The position numbers and the translations under genes were made by a program. Of a DNA stretch of 39,467 nucleotides, positions 1-8,844 are shown one piece after another. This stretch comes from Clostridia bacterium (GTDB lineage: Bacteria > Bacillota > Clostridia > Lachnospirales > Lachnospiraceae). The first letter of the stretch is position 1, and each line of letters begins with the position of its first letter. The stretch is taken from the NCBI GenBank assembly GCA_003246295.1, contig QKAS01000045.1, forward strand, positions 1-39,467, in the 5' to 3' direction. The notes below the pieces were generated by a model. That model saw only the letters and a list, made by a program, of their open reading frames with translations, did no database searches and was not told where the DNA came from.

Positions 1-9
1 TGATTTATA

Positions 10-38
10 TTGAATTATTTGTCTAATTTATATATAAT
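10..38 (+). promoter_or_regulatory. Promoter of the cytidylate-kinase-like gene
   Basis: A TTGAAT -35 box (10-15) and a perfect TATAAT -10 box (33-38) are separated by 17 bp, in an AT-rich stretch about 40 bases before the ATG at 79. This is a good sigma-A-type match seen directly; the start of transcription is inferred. Confidence 0.6.
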
Positions 39-78
39 ATAGTTAGTAATACAACAATGTAAAAAGGATGGTGAGTGT

Positions 79-708
79 ATGAATACAATAATCACGATAG
101 GACGAGAGTTTGGATCAGGCGGACGTGAAATAGGAGAGAAGATAGCACAGCATTTTAAAATTCCTTTTTACGATAAGGAACTGTTGGCAAGGGCTGCAAA
201 AGAAAGTGGTTTTTGTGAAGAAATGATAAAAAACCATGATGAGCGTCCTACAAATTCATTTTTATACAATTTAGTCATGGATACCTATTCTTTTGGTTAT
301 AATTCCTCTGCATATATGGATATGCCGATCAGTCACAAAGTTTTTCTTGCACAATTTGATGCAATTAAAAAAATTGCAGATGAGGGTCCGTGTGTTATCG
401 TTGGAAGGTGCGCAGATTATGCTCTTGCAGACTATAAAAATTCAATCCACCTATTTATTTACGGAGATATGGATGTAAAAATTGATAGAATCTCTCAAAA
501 ATATGAAATGGATCGTGATAAAGCAAAAGACCTGATTAATAAAAAAGACAAACAACGTCAGAGTTATTATAACTACTACACATCAAAAAAATGGTCTCAG
601 GCAAACAGCTATGATTTGTGCGTAAACAGTAGCATTCTTGGTGTTGATGGAACTGTAAATCTAATACTTCAATTTATCGAAGATTTTGAAAATCGAGATG
701 TTAAATAA
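79..708 (+). CDS. Cytidylate kinase-like family protein
   Basis: A 209-residue cytosolic P-loop nucleotide kinase. The N-terminus reads IITIGREFGSGGREIG (residues 4-19), which is the cytidylate-kinase-like version of the Walker A loop, in which GSGG replaces the GKGT-type ending of true Cmk. It is followed by the FYDKELL segment (30-36) typical of this family. The family is widespread in Clostridia and is distinct from housekeeping Cmk; its substrate is not established, so a (d)CMP kinase activity is only inferred from similarity. The ATG at 79 is preceded by a purine-rich AAAGGATGGTGAG site. The gene stands alone with its own promoter and a strong terminator, and converges on the recombinase gene. 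Family confidence is high, substrate confidence low. Confidence 0.88.
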   Translation: MNTIITIGREFGSGGREIGEKIAQHFKIPFYDKELLARAAKESGFCEEMIKNHDERPTNSFLYNLVMDTYSFGYNSSAYMDMPISHKVFLAQFDAIKKIADEGPCVIVGRCADYALADYKNSIHLFIYGDMDVKIDRISQKYEMDRDKAKDLINKKDKQRQSYYNYYTSKKWSQANSYDLCVNSSILGVDGTVNLILQFIEDFENRDVK

Positions 709-735
709 AATCTAACATATAAAAGTAAAACATTT

Positions 736-768
736 AAAATGGAGGCATGTTAATTATGCCTCCATTTT
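736..768 (+). terminator. Rho-independent terminator
   Basis: A 13-bp perfect stem (736-748 with 756-768) closes a 7-nt loop and ends in a T run, 27 bases after the stop of the kinase-like gene. The A-rich 5' side gives it some ability to act on the opposite strand for the convergent recombinase gene, though the minus-strand T run is short. Confidence 0.88.
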
Positions 769-797
769 TATGATGAATTGAAAATATGTAAATATTG

Positions 798-1880
798 CTA
801 AGACTCTGTATCGCGATTTGAATTATTTGTTCTTATTTTTACTGCATTCGCAGCTTTTTGCTTGTGTTCGTCTTCAATGGCAGCATAATAATCAATGGTC
901 GTATTAATATTTTCATGACCAAGAACATCGGCTACAAGCCTGATATCACCTGTCTGACGATATAATGCAGTTCCATAGGTACTACGCAGTTTATGAGGTG
1001 TTATTTTTTTATTTGGAATTGCAATTTGGGAATATTTTTTTACCAGATTTTCTATAGCATCTACACTGATTCGTTTACATTGCAAAGAAAAGAATAAAGC
1101 TTTTTCGTGACCGCTTACAGGGATAATTGACTGGCGTTCGCTAGAGCAGTAGTCTAATAAAACTTCTTTTACTTCATCACTGAAATACAGAATATCTTGT
1201 CCGCCGCCTTTTCTTACAATTGTAATTGTATTCACCATAAAATCAAGATCTGTTTCATCCAATCCAGCACATTCTGATACACGAATTCCAGTCCCAAGCA
1301 TTAAAGTCAGTATCGCCAGATCGCGTTTTTTTGTTTTTTCACAGTAGTTTCTTTGCCTTTTTGACATCTGCCAGTTTCCATATTCAACCGTATTCATAAC
1401 GGCCTCAATTTCATGTGGATTCATTCTAACAATATTTTTATCTTTTTTTAATTTTGGTAATTTGACTAACGTCATTGGATTTTTTTGAATATATTCGTGC
1501 TCATAATGATATTGGAAAAGTCCACGTAAAGGCGACATTTTTCTGGCAATTGCTTTTTTGCCATTTTCATGTTTTTCGCCTTCTTCATTTAATTCAAGAA
1601 AACGCTGATACTCAACAATGTCCTCAGAAGTCAGATGCTCCATATCCGAAAGTGAAAATGCGGTAATTTCTTTGCTGCGGAGAATAGGATTGCTTTCCTT
1701 TAAATAACGAAAAAAAGTCAATAAATCATAGGAGTAAGAAATTAATGTTGAAGTTTGTGTTGCGAGTTCTTTGTCATGAATATAATCAATAGCAAATCCG
1801 GGTAGTTGCGTTAATAACTCACGTAGTTTGCGTATTTGCTCTTTTTTCTTATTTTTATAATAAAGTGAATCTTTTCCCAT
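798..1880 (-). CDS. Tyrosine recombinase, XerC/XerD family
   Basis: A 360-residue site-specific tyrosine recombinase. An N-terminal SAM-like core-binding domain (about 25-135) is followed by a catalytic domain (about 150-350). The full catalytic set is visible: R200 (in GTGIRVSE), K224 (in RKGGG), H296 and R299 (in TPHKLRSTYG), H322 (in LGHENINTT) and nucleophile Y331. It is longer than classical XerC/XerD (about 300 residues) because of a basic N-terminal extension and a short insertion before the catalytic arginine. Neighbours are housekeeping genes, with no phage or transposon cargo, so I infer a resident chromosomal Xer-like enzyme (dimer resolution or related) and not an integrase. GGAGGTG stands 7 bases before the ATG. 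Its promoter holds a perfect 11-bp inverted repeat (see 1929-1964). Whether it is the cell's dif recombinase cannot be settled here. Confidence 0.87.
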   Translation of the reverse strand: MGKDSLYYKNKKKEQIRKLRELLTQLPGFAIDYIHDKELATQTSTLISYSYDLLTFFRYLKESNPILRSKEITAFSLSDMEHLTSEDIVEYQRFLELNEEGEKHENGKKAIARKMSPLRGLFQYHYEHEYIQKNPMTLVKLPKLKKDKNIVRMNPHEIEAVMNTVEYGNWQMSKRQRNYCEKTKKRDLAILTLMLGTGIRVSECAGLDETDLDFMVNTITIVRKGGGQDILYFSDEVKEVLLDYCSSERQSIIPVSGHEKALFFSLQCKRISVDAIENLVKKYSQIAIPNKKITPHKLRSTYGTALYRQTGDIRLVADVLGHENINTTIDYYAAIEDEHKQKAANAVKIRTNNSNRDTES

Positions 1881-1916
1881 ATGTTAGCACCTCCATATAT
1901 TAAAACGACCTAATCT

Positions 1917-1925
1917 ATTATAACA
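1917..1925 (-). promoter_or_regulatory. Extended -10 promoter of the recombinase gene
   Basis: On the minus strand the sequence reads TGTTATAAT, an extended -10 element (TGnTATAAT), 37 bases before the ATG. No good -35 is present: the 17-bp position gives TGTTTT. An extended -10 can compensate for that. The poor -35 sits between the arms of the adjacent inverted repeat. Confidence 0.55.
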
Positions 1926-1928
1926 CAC

Positions 1929-1964
1929 TATCTATCGGAAAAACAGATATTTATCCGATAGATA
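1929..1964. promoter_or_regulatory. Perfect 11-bp inverted repeat at the recombinase promoter
   Basis: TATCTATCGGA (1929-1939) is repeated in inverse as TCCGATAGATA (1954-1964) around a 14-bp AT-rich spacer. The proximal arm is 6 bases upstream of the -10 box and the arms flank the -35 position, the usual place for a repressor site. A minus-strand RNA hairpin is unlikely because the repeat lies upstream of the expected transcript start. Xer-type arms are also 11 bp, but their spacers are 6-8 bp, so a recombination site is the weaker reading. Confidence 0.55.
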
Positions 1965-1993
1965 CATTTCGCTCCTATTCAGTCTCTTTCTAT

Positions 1994-2440
1994 TTAAATT
2001 ACATCTGAATCTAATATGATGGTAAATGGTCCATCGTTGATTAAAGATACATTCATATCAGCGGCAAAAATTCCAGTCTCAACAATATCAATTTTTTTAC
2101 GACATTCAGATACAATATATTCAAACATTTCATTTGCAAGGTCTGGTTTTCCGGCATTGATAAAAGATGGTCGATTTCCTTTTTTACAGTCTGCATAAAG
2201 TGTAAATTGAGAAATTAATAAAAGACTTCCTGCAACATCATGGAGTGATAAATTTGTTTTCCCATTATGATCTTCAAAAATACGTAATTGAGTCATTTTA
2301 GAAACCATTTTATCAGCCACTGCTCTCGTATCATCATTTGAGACGCCTACAAGAACCATAAATCCTGAATTGATTTTGCCTACTATTTTTTTATCAACAC
2401 TTACAGAAGCTTCATTGACCCGTTGAATTACAAATCTCAT
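1994..2440 (-). CDS. dtd: D-aminoacyl-tRNA deacylase
   Basis: A 148-residue Dtd, the usual length. It hydrolyses D-amino acids (and mischarged glycine) from tRNA, preventing their entry into proteins; it works as a cytosolic homodimer. The two active-site signatures are present: SQFTLYAD (residues 77-84), giving the SQFTL motif, and NDGPFTI (about 134-140), the NxGPxT motif that carries the cross-subunit Gly-cisPro. The N-terminus [15 protein letters not shown] is typical. The ATG is preceded by GAGG at a slightly long spacing. It is monocistronic, between the recombinase gene and the divergent TtcA-like gene. Confidence 0.95.
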   Translation of the reverse strand: MRFVIQRVNEASVSVDKKIVGKINSGFMVLVGVSNDDTRAVADKMVSKMTQLRIFEDHNGKTNLSLHDVAGSLLLISQFTLYADCKKGNRPSFINAGKPDLANEMFEYIVSECRKKIDIVETGIFAADMNVSLINDGPFTIILDSDVI

Positions 2441-2491
2441 ATTGTATTACCTCGCATGAATATTTATATGATAATATATTATTAAATTTAA

Positions 2492-2520
2492 TTTACATAA
2501 ATACTGATATAGTATAACAT
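2492..2520 (+). promoter_or_regulatory. Candidate promoter of the TtcA-like gene
   Basis: TTTACA (2492-2497) and TAACAT (2515-2520) are spaced by 17 bp, about 50 bases before the ATG at 2569. On the opposite strand an extended -10, TGTTATACT (-10 hexamer at 2511-2516), could serve dtd, so two divergent promoters may overlap here. Both matches are partial. Confidence 0.35.
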
Positions 2521-2568
2521 GATATGATGTAACAAAAAATAATAAAAATGTAATATGTGAGGAATTTT

Positions 2569-3270
2569 ATGAATTTACAAAGACTTATGAGCCAGACAAG
2601 AAAAGCAATTGATGTCTACGAGCTCATTGAAGAAAATGATAAGATTGCAATTGGAATCTCTGGAGGGAAAGATAGTCTTGCATTATTATATGCAATGAAT
2701 GGATTAAAAAAATATTATCCCAAAAAATTCACGATTTATGCTGTAACAGTAGATCTTGGATTTGATAATATTGATTTTGGAAAAATCAGAGAAATTTGTA
2801 ACAGCTTAGATATTCCTTATGAATGTATAAAAACTGAAATTTCTACAATTGTATTTCATGAACGAAACGAAACAAACCCCTGCTCTCTTTGCGCCAAGAT
2901 GAGAAAAGGGGCTTTAAATGTAAGAATGAAAGAATTAGGTTGTAATAAAATTGCATATGCACATCATAAAGATGATGTCATTAACACAATGCTACTCTCC
3001 TTGTTTTACGAAGGACGCTTTCATACATTTTCACCGAAAACATATATGGATGATGTGAATCTCACTGTGATAAGACCTTTTGTTTTTACTTATGAAGCAG
3101 ATATTATAGGATTTATAAATAAATATAACGTTCCTGTTTTGAAGAGTCCTTGTCCTGTTGATGGACATACAAAAAGAGAATATACGAAACAATTGTTAAA
3201 ACAAATCGCAAAGGAGAATCCTGGCGTTAAAGAACGAATCTTCTCTGCAATTAAAAAGGATCTTTTGTAA
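2569..3270 (+). CDS. ttcA: tRNA 2-thiocytidine biosynthesis protein, TtcA family
   Basis: A 233-residue PP-loop ATPase. SGGKDS (31-36) is the ATP pyrophosphatase loop. C105 and C108 (NPCSLC) with C195 (SPCPVDG) match the three cysteines that hold the [4Fe-4S] cluster in TtcA, which adenylates and thiolates C32 of some tRNAs. Bacterial TtcA is about 280-310 residues; this shorter form is common in Firmicutes and its tRNA substrate is inferred. A GTG at 2557 is in frame, but it lies inside the GTGAGG ribosome binding site; the ATG at 2569, 6 bases beyond that site, is the likely start. The gene is convergent with the YneA-like gene, with only 23 bases between them and no clear terminator. Confidence 0.85.
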   Translation: MNLQRLMSQTRKAIDVYELIEENDKIAIGISGGKDSLALLYAMNGLKKYYPKKFTIYAVTVDLGFDNIDFGKIREICNSLDIPYECIKTEISTIVFHERNETNPCSLCAKMRKGALNVRMKELGCNKIAYAHHKDDVINTMLLSLFYEGRFHTFSPKTYMDDVNLTVIRPFVFTYEADIIGFINKYNVPVLKSPCPVDGHTKREYTKQLLKQIAKENPGVKERIFSAIKKDLL

Positions 3271-3293
3271 TACTCACATATTTAAACAAAATG

Positions 3294-3653
3294 TTATTTA
3301 AAATCATTTGAATAATAGGGAAGAATAAGGTACTCCCCAGAGTGAATAACATCTGTTGTTATAGCGTTAATTTTAATAATTTCATTAAGATAGATATCTT
3401 TTGAATGGTATCCAGCCGCTTTATAATCAGAAGAAATAGAGTCCAGAGAATCTCCATAATCGGTCATAACACTTCTAAAATATTTATAGGATAATTTGCT
3501 TTGCTCTGAAGGTGTATTTGCCTTAGAAAGCATACCACCAAATGTTAATGCCAGAAAAACAATGAATAGAAAGGTAACGATCAATGCAATAATTTGTCTT
3601 CTGACTTCTTTTTTTCTGTTTAATTTCTTCTGCATACGCATCTGTTCTCTCAT
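3294..3653 (-). CDS. YneA-like SOS cell-division inhibitor (TM + LysM)
   Basis: A 119-residue membrane-anchored protein. A basic N-terminus (1-19) is followed by one transmembrane segment (about 20-40) and a C-terminal LysM-like domain (about 58-113; YGDSLDSISSDY ... NEIIKINAI ... SGEYLILPYY). This architecture, together with divergence from lexA across LexA boxes, matches YneA, the SOS-induced inhibitor of septation in Bacillus; the role here is inferred from architecture and context. The reading frame extends to 3701, but GGGAGG lies 7 bases before the ATG at 3653, and an upstream start would fall close to the LexA operator. Expression should rise on LexA cleavage. Confidence 0.82.
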   Translation of the reverse strand: MREQMRMQKKLNRKKEVRRQIIALIVTFLFIVFLALTFGGMLSKANTPSEQSKLSYKYFRSVMTDYGDSLDSISSDYKAAGYHSKDIYLNEIIKINAITTDVIHSGEYLILPYYSNDFK

Positions 3654-3701
3654 CGTAAACCTCCCGGATACATTATGAATAAAATAATAATTAGATCGCA
3701 A

Positions 3702-3715
3702 AGAACATTTGTTCT
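3702..3715. promoter_or_regulatory. LexA box 1
   Basis: AGAACATTTGTTCT is a perfect palindrome that fits the Gram-positive SOS box core GAAC-N4-GTTC. It lies at about +2 to +15 relative to the expected start of the yneA-like transcript. Confidence 0.85.
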
Positions 3716-3723
3716 ATAAACCG

Positions 3724-3752
3724 ATTATATCGAACAAGCATTCGATTGTCAA
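3724..3752 (-). promoter_or_regulatory. Consensus promoter of the yneA-like gene
   Basis: On the minus strand this is TTGACA-17 bp-TATAAT, a perfect sigma-A consensus. A LexA box fills the spacer and a second one covers the start site. A maximal-strength promoter under tight repression is what is expected of a strongly inducible SOS gene. Confidence 0.88.
3731..3744. promoter_or_regulatory. LexA box 2
   Basis: CGAACAAGCATTCG differs by one base from CGAAC-N4-GTTCG. It lies between the -35 and -10 boxes of the yneA-like promoter. Confidence 0.72.
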
Positions 3753-3771
3753 CTGTTTTAAATCAAAAAAT

Positions 3772-3785
3772 CGAACAAATATTTG
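3772..3785. promoter_or_regulatory. Weak LexA-box-like site before lexA
   Basis: CGAACAAATATTTG keeps one good half-site (CGAAC) and a degenerate second half. It is 67 bases before the lexA start codon and is the nearest candidate for autoregulation. The lexA promoter itself is unclear: TTGCTT (3796-3801), 17 bp, TAAACT (3819-3824) is one option and the extended -10 TGCTATGCT (3811-3819) another. Confidence 0.45.
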
Positions 3786-3852
3786 GAATATATGTTTGCT
3801 TTTTAAGTTTTGCTATGCTAAACTTAATAATAGAAAATACGGAGGAGCATAT

Positions 3853-4470
3853 ATGAGTTACGGAAAAATCACTGGAAAGCAAAAGGAAATACTCGAATAT
3901 ATAAAAGATGAAATCTTAAAAAGAGGATATCCACCGGCAGTCAGAGAAATTTGTGAAGCTGTTCAGCTGAAATCAACCTCTTCTGTTCATTCACATCTTG
4001 AAACCCTTGAAAAAAATGGATATATCAGACGTGATCCAACAAAACCAAGAGCAATTGAAATTGTGGATGACAGCTTTCAAATGGTTCGTAGAGAAATGGC
4101 AAGTATTCCAATTATTGGTCGTGTTGCAGCAGGTCAGCCTATTCTGGCAGAAGAAAATATTGAAGGATATTTTCCAATTCCGGTTGATATGGTTCCCAAT
4201 GCGGACACTTTTGTTTTAAATGTAAAGGGTGACAGCATGATGAATGCTGGGATTTATAGTGGAGATCAGATTTTTGTGGAAAAATGCAATACAGCGCGTA
4301 ATGGAGATATGGTTGTTGCATTAATTGATGATTCTGCAACAGTAAAAACATATTATAAAGAAAATGGACATTACAGATTGCAACCGGAGAATGATTCCAT
4401 GGAACCGATTATCACGGATCATTTGGAAATTCTCGGAAAAGTATTTGGTGTGTTTCGATTATATAAATAA
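3853..4470 (+). CDS. lexA: LexA repressor
   Basis: A 205-residue SOS repressor and self-cleaving serine protease. The N-terminal winged helix (about 1-70, with VREICEAVQLKSTSSVHSHL as recognition region) is followed by an S24 peptidase domain. The cleavage bond is A93-G94 (RVAAGQP); the catalytic dyad is S128 (KGDSM) and K165 (ATVKTYY). On RecA-ssDNA activation it cleaves itself and releases SOS genes. The frame is open from 3709, but GGAGGA at 3841-3846 stands before the ATG at 3853 and the protein then begins like other LexA proteins. It is divergent from the yneA-like gene and followed by a strong terminator. Confidence 0.97.
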   Translation: MSYGKITGKQKEILEYIKDEILKRGYPPAVREICEAVQLKSTSSVHSHLETLEKNGYIRRDPTKPRAIEIVDDSFQMVRREMASIPIIGRVAAGQPILAEENIEGYFPIPVDMVPNADTFVLNVKGDSMMNAGIYSGDQIFVEKCNTARNGDMVVALIDDSATVKTYYKENGHYRLQPENDSMEPIITDHLEILGKVFGVFRLYK

Positions 4471-4492
4471 GTCTCAGTTAAAAGTGATCTAT

Positions 4493-4529
4493 AAAAAATG
4501 TCCCAGGATTCCATCCTGGGACATTTTTT
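4493..4529 (+). terminator. Bidirectional terminator between lexA and rsfS
   Basis: A 17-bp perfect stem (4493-4509 with 4513-4529) has a 3-nt loop and A and T tracts on the two sides. It can end lexA transcription rightward and the obg-to-rsfS operon leftward. Confidence 0.93.
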
Positions 4530-4563
4530 TATAGATATAATATTGGAATGTAAAACATTTATT

Positions 4564-4914
4564 CTATAGCTGTTCTTGATTAATTTGTTTACCATCACGC
4601 CAGATACGTTCAAGATTATAAAATGTTCTATTCTCTTTATCAAAAATATGAACAATAATATCTTTATAATCCATAAGTGCCCAGTTTGCAGTATCATAAC
4701 CCTCAATTTTAGGACTACCATATCCTGCGCGTCCCAGGGTTTCATCAACATTGTCTACCATAGCCTGTACCTGATTTCTATTGGTTCCGTGAGCTATAAT
4801 AAAATAATCTGCCAATACAGAAACATTGCTGATATCAATAATTCTGATGTCTTCTGCTTTTTTATCTTCTAGTGCTTTGATGGCAAGTTTTGCCATTTCT
4901 TTGGAATGGTTCAT
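4564..4914 (-). CDS. rsfS: Ribosome silencing factor RsfS
   Basis: A 116-residue RsfS (YbeB/Iojap family), the usual length. It binds L14 on the large subunit and blocks joining of subunits, lowering translation when nutrients are short. Family signatures are DIRIIDIS (about 22-29), LADYFIIAHGTNRNQV (34-49) and EGYDTANWALMDYKDIIVHIF (about 71-91). The start overlaps the stop of yqeK (ATGA), with AAAGGAG in front, so the two genes are translationally coupled. It is the last gene of the obg-yhbY-nadD-yqeK-rsfS run. Confidence 0.96.
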   Translation of the reverse strand: MNHSKEMAKLAIKALEDKKAEDIRIIDISNVSVLADYFIIAHGTNRNQVQAMVDNVDETLGRAGYGSPKIEGYDTANWALMDYKDIIVHIFDKENRTFYNLERIWRDGKQINQEQL

Positions 4915-5495
4915 GCGTACTCCTTTTTATAATAATCATAAGTTTTTTGTGTCATGGGATCAATTTCACAGGGCATAGTCTGCAGATATTTTAAAGTGTC
5001 TTCTAAAATCATAAGCAATGCCTGATTGATATCTTCAAATGCAATTCGTCTAATCAAGCTCAAATTTGGTGCCTGTGACCTGTTTGGTTCAATGTAGTCA
5101 GAGACAAAAATAATTTTTTCCAGTAATGACATATCTGGTCGTCCTGTTGTATGGTTTAAAATTGCATTAATAATATCTTTGTCATTGACACCGTATTTTT
5201 TCATTGCAAGAAAACTGCCTAGTTTAGCATGCAACAAGAATGGGTTTTTATATTCTGTTTCTGTAATACTGATATTATATTTCAGGCACATAGATATTTT
5301 TTTGTCATTATCAATGCATTTTGCACAATCATGTAAAAGGCCAGCAATTTCTGCTTTATTTACATTTTCCTCATATTTCATTGCGAGTGCAGCTGCTGTA
5401 TAAGAAACACCAAGTGTGTGCTCAAACCTTTTTGCATCCAATGTTTTTTCAATGATTTTGCGGATTTTTCTTCCGCTGTATGATTTTGTCGTCAT
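4911..5495 (-). CDS. yqeK: HD-domain hydrolase YqeK (Ap4A hydrolase)
   Basis: A 194-residue HD-domain protein. H (in FEHTLGVSY), HD (in AGLLHDCAK) and a later D (in FVSDYIEPNR) form the metal site. Clostridial and bacillar YqeK proteins are symmetrical diadenosine tetraphosphate hydrolases, giving two ADP. The frame allows a start at 5510, but no ribosome binding site precedes it; GGTGGG sits 7 bases before the ATG at 5495, so I use that. It lies between nadD and rsfS, its conserved place in Firmicutes. Confidence 0.92.
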   Translation of the reverse strand: MTTKSYSGRKIRKIIEKTLDAKRFEHTLGVSYTAAALAMKYEENVNKAEIAGLLHDCAKCIDNDKKISMCLKYNISITETEYKNPFLLHAKLGSFLAMKKYGVNDKDIINAILNHTTGRPDMSLLEKIIFVSDYIEPNRSQAPNLSLIRRIAFEDINQALLMILEDTLKYLQTMPCEIDPMTQKTYDYYKKEYA

Positions 5496-5512
5496 ATGAT
5501 AGCCCACCATAA

Positions 5513-6139
5513 TTATTTATCATGATTTTGATATAGATAATTTTTCTTAATATATTGAATCACCGGATCCGGTATCCAATATTTTACTGATTGCTGATTC
5601 TTTATTTTTTCCTTTAACACAGTAGAAGAAATATCATAACGTTCTGTCGTAAACAGAGAAATATCAGCATGAAAGGCATGCCGTAGACTTTCAATCTCCG
5701 CCTGAAGATGCTCCAGTGGGTATCCTTCTCTTATCGATACTGCTAAAGTGCAGTTTTTCAGAACAATTTCAGGACATTTCCAAGATGATATTGAAAAAAG
5801 AGTATCTGCGCCAACAATAAAATAATACTGGTCTGCTGGATTGATTTGCTTCAACGACATCAGTGTTTCATAAGTATAAGTAGGTCCTAACCGATTTATT
5901 TCTATATCTGATATCGAAAAATAGGGATTGTCAGAAATTGCAAGCTTCGTCATATGATAACGATGTATCGAGTCTGATACTTCCTGCTTCATATAAGAGT
6001 TTCCACTTGGAATAAATAGTACCCGATCAAGACCAAGCTGTTCACGTGCTGTTTCTGCAATGATCAGATGTCCGTAATGGATAGGATCAAAAGTCCCGCC
6101 TAAAATTCCAATTCTGCTTTGTGGTATTGAAAAATCCAT
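5513..6139 (-). CDS. nadD: Nicotinate-nucleotide adenylyltransferase
   Basis: A 208-residue NaMN adenylyltransferase of the HxGH nucleotidyltransferase fold; it makes deamido-NAD from NaMN and ATP in the common last steps of NAD synthesis. The phosphate-binding loop GILGGTFDPIHYGHL (11-25) holds H21 and H24, and ISSTVLKEKI (about 170-179) is the C-terminal ISSTxIR-type motif. Length is normal. It follows yhbY by 16 bases and precedes yqeK by 17 bases in the operon. Confidence 0.96.
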   Translation of the reverse strand: MDFSIPQSRIGILGGTFDPIHYGHLIIAETAREQLGLDRVLFIPSGNSYMKQEVSDSIHRYHMTKLAISDNPYFSISDIEINRLGPTYTYETLMSLKQINPADQYYFIVGADTLFSISSWKCPEIVLKNCTLAVSIREGYPLEHLQAEIESLRHAFHADISLFTTERYDISSTVLKEKIKNQQSVKYWIPDPVIQYIKKNYLYQNHDK

Positions 6140-6155
6140 AGGTGTATCCTCTGAT

Positions 6156-6446
6156 TTATTTTGGTAATTCTATTTTTTTATGATCTTTGCTTTCTTTATA
6201 TAAAACAATTTTTTTACCAATGACCATCACAACTTCAGAATGTGTTCTTTCGGCCAAAATAGAAGCAATTTCTTTTGGATCATCAATACAGTTTTTTAAA
6301 ACGGAAATTTTAATTAATTCTCTTGTGTTAAATGACTCCGCGACTGCTTCTGTAACTTCAGGTGTCAGAGATGCTTTTCCCACCTGAAAAATTGGATCAA
6401 TATTGCTTGCAAGACCTTTTAAATATGCTCTTTGCTTACTTGTCAT
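6156..6446 (-). CDS. yhbY: YhbY-type RNA-binding protein
   Basis: A 96-residue single CRS1-YhbY (CRM) domain protein, a ribosome assembly factor that associates with pre-50S particles. It starts TSKQRAYLKGLASNIDPIFQ, followed by VGKASLTPEV, where the family's GxxG-like loop lies. The frame extends to 6476, but GGAG before the ATG at 6446 and the family's usual start support 6446. It lies between obg and nadD, 13 bases after the obg stop. Confidence 0.93.
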   Translation of the reverse strand: MTSKQRAYLKGLASNIDPIFQVGKASLTPEVTEAVAESFNTRELIKISVLKNCIDDPKEIASILAERTHSEVVMVIGKKIVLYKESKDHKKIELPK

Positions 6447-6459
6447 GTTTTTTCTCCAT

Positions 6460-7824
<1,365 letters not shown>

Positions 7825-7846
7825 CTACAAAATAAACATATTTTAT

Positions 7847-7882
7847 AAAAAAGAGGGCTTCAAACAAAAAAGTTTGAAGCCC
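7847..7882 (-). terminator. Terminator after rpmA
   Basis: On the minus strand GGGCTTCAAAC (7872-7882) pairs perfectly over 11 bp with 7855-7865 around a 6-nt T loop, then runs into a T tract (7854-7847). It begins 15 bases after the rpmA stop and separates rplU-prp-rpmA from obg. Confidence 0.93.
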
Positions 7883-7897
7883 GACATTTCACTGTGA

Positions 7898-8182
7898 TTA
7901 TTGTTCTACTGGATATACGGAAGCTTGTTTTTTGTCTCTTCCTTTTCTTTCGAATCTTAAGATACCGTCTGTTAATGCAAATAAAGTATCATCACCGCCG
8001 CGTCCTACATTCACACCAGGGTGGATTTTTGTTCCGCGCTGTCTGAATAAGATGTTTCCAGCTTTTACAAACTGTCCATCAGCTCTTTTTGCACCAAGTC
8101 TTTTTGACTCAGAATCCCTGCCGTTCTTTGTAGAACCAACTCCTTTTTTATGAGCGAAAAATTGAAGGTTCAATCTTAACAT
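7898..8182 (-). CDS. rpmA: 50S ribosomal protein L27 (with cleavable N-terminus)
   Basis: A 94-residue L27. The mature part starts [15 protein letters not shown] and sits near the peptidyl transferase centre. It is preceded by the Firmicutes extension MLRLNLQFF (1-9), which in Staphylococcus is removed by Prp between F9 and A10; the site is conserved here. GGAGG precedes the ATG. The gene lies 3 bases after prp, its processing protease, so substrate and enzyme are co-transcribed. Confidence 0.98.
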   Translation of the reverse strand: MLRLNLQFFAHKKGVGSTKNGRDSESKRLGAKRADGQFVKAGNILFRQRGTKIHPGVNVGRGGDDTLFALTDGILRFERKGRDKKQASVYPVEQ

Positions 8183-8185
8183 GGC

Positions 8186-8515
8186 TTACACCTCCTCGAA
8201 TTTTAGTAAAATATATTTCTTACCATATTGATGTTTGACTTCATTCAGACCAAGTACCATTGCGTCCATTAAAATACGGCTTCCTTCTGATGGAATTTGT
8301 TTAAAGTCCAGCTGAATCATTCCGCTTTTCTCATTCTCTTTACATGAAAATGGTTCGTGCAATAGAGAATCCATGGAATTAATTGTATTAATAATCAGCA
8401 TAGAAACAGCGGCGCATATGATATCTTTACCATATTCTGCTGAACCTGCATGACCATTTGTCTGAAATCCTTTATAATGACCTAACTGGTCTTTATAAAT
8501 TGTTACTGTTATCAT
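8186..8515 (-). CDS. prp: Ribosomal-processing cysteine protease Prp
   Basis: A 109-residue cysteine protease (YsxB/DUF464) that trims the N-terminal extension of L27. The catalytic pair H22 (in TNGHAGSAEYG) and C34 (in DIICAAVS) is present with the family spacing. It lies between rplU and rpmA, as in other Firmicutes that carry the extended L27. AAAGGAA precedes the ATG. Confidence 0.96.
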   Translation of the reverse strand: MITVTIYKDQLGHYKGFQTNGHAGSAEYGKDIICAAVSMLIINTINSMDSLLHEPFSCKENEKSGMIQLDFKQIPSEGSRILMDAMVLGLNEVKHQYGKKYILLKFEEV

Positions 8516-8538
8516 AACAATTCCTTTGCACTACAAAA

Positions 8539-8844
8539 TTAAGAATTGATCTTGTCAATTTTTATTTCTGTGTATGCTTGTCTGTGACCGTTTTTCTTAT
8601 GGTATCCGGATTTTCTTTTGTATTTGTATACAATAACTTTTCTAGCTCTTCCCTGATCCATAACTGTTGCAGTTACAGTAGCTTTTGCTACATCATCTCC
8701 AACTTTAAGACTTCCGTCACTTACTGCGATTACCTGATCAAAAGTCACAGAACTACCAGCTTCAACTTCAAGCTTTTCTACTTTGATCACGTCACCTTCG
8801 GAAACTTTATACTGTTTTCCACCTGTTGCAATAATAGCGTACAT
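8539..8844 (-). CDS. rplU: 50S ribosomal protein L21
   Basis: A 101-residue L21 that binds 23S rRNA. It begins [14 protein letters not shown] and ends with the basic [21 protein letters not shown] region. A GTG at 8853 is in frame, but it belongs to the AGGAGGTG ribosome binding site; the ATG at 8844 is the start. It is first in rplU-prp-rpmA, behind an L21-type leader and a consensus promoter. Confidence 0.98.
   Translation of the reverse strand: MYAIIATGGKQYKVSEGDVIKVEKLEVEAGSSVTFDQVIAVSDGSLKVGDDVAKATVTATVMDQGRARKVIVYKYKRKSGYHKKNGHRQAYTEIKIDKINS

Noticed and set aside
798..1964. Integrase with attachment site, marking a mobile element
   Set aside because: Flanking genes are housekeeping; there are no tRNA gene, direct repeats or cargo genes, and the inverted repeat lies in the promoter.
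4419..4751. 110-codon minus-strand reading frame across the lexA end and rsfS
   Set aside because: It overlaps both real genes in other frames, crosses the terminator and has no family features.
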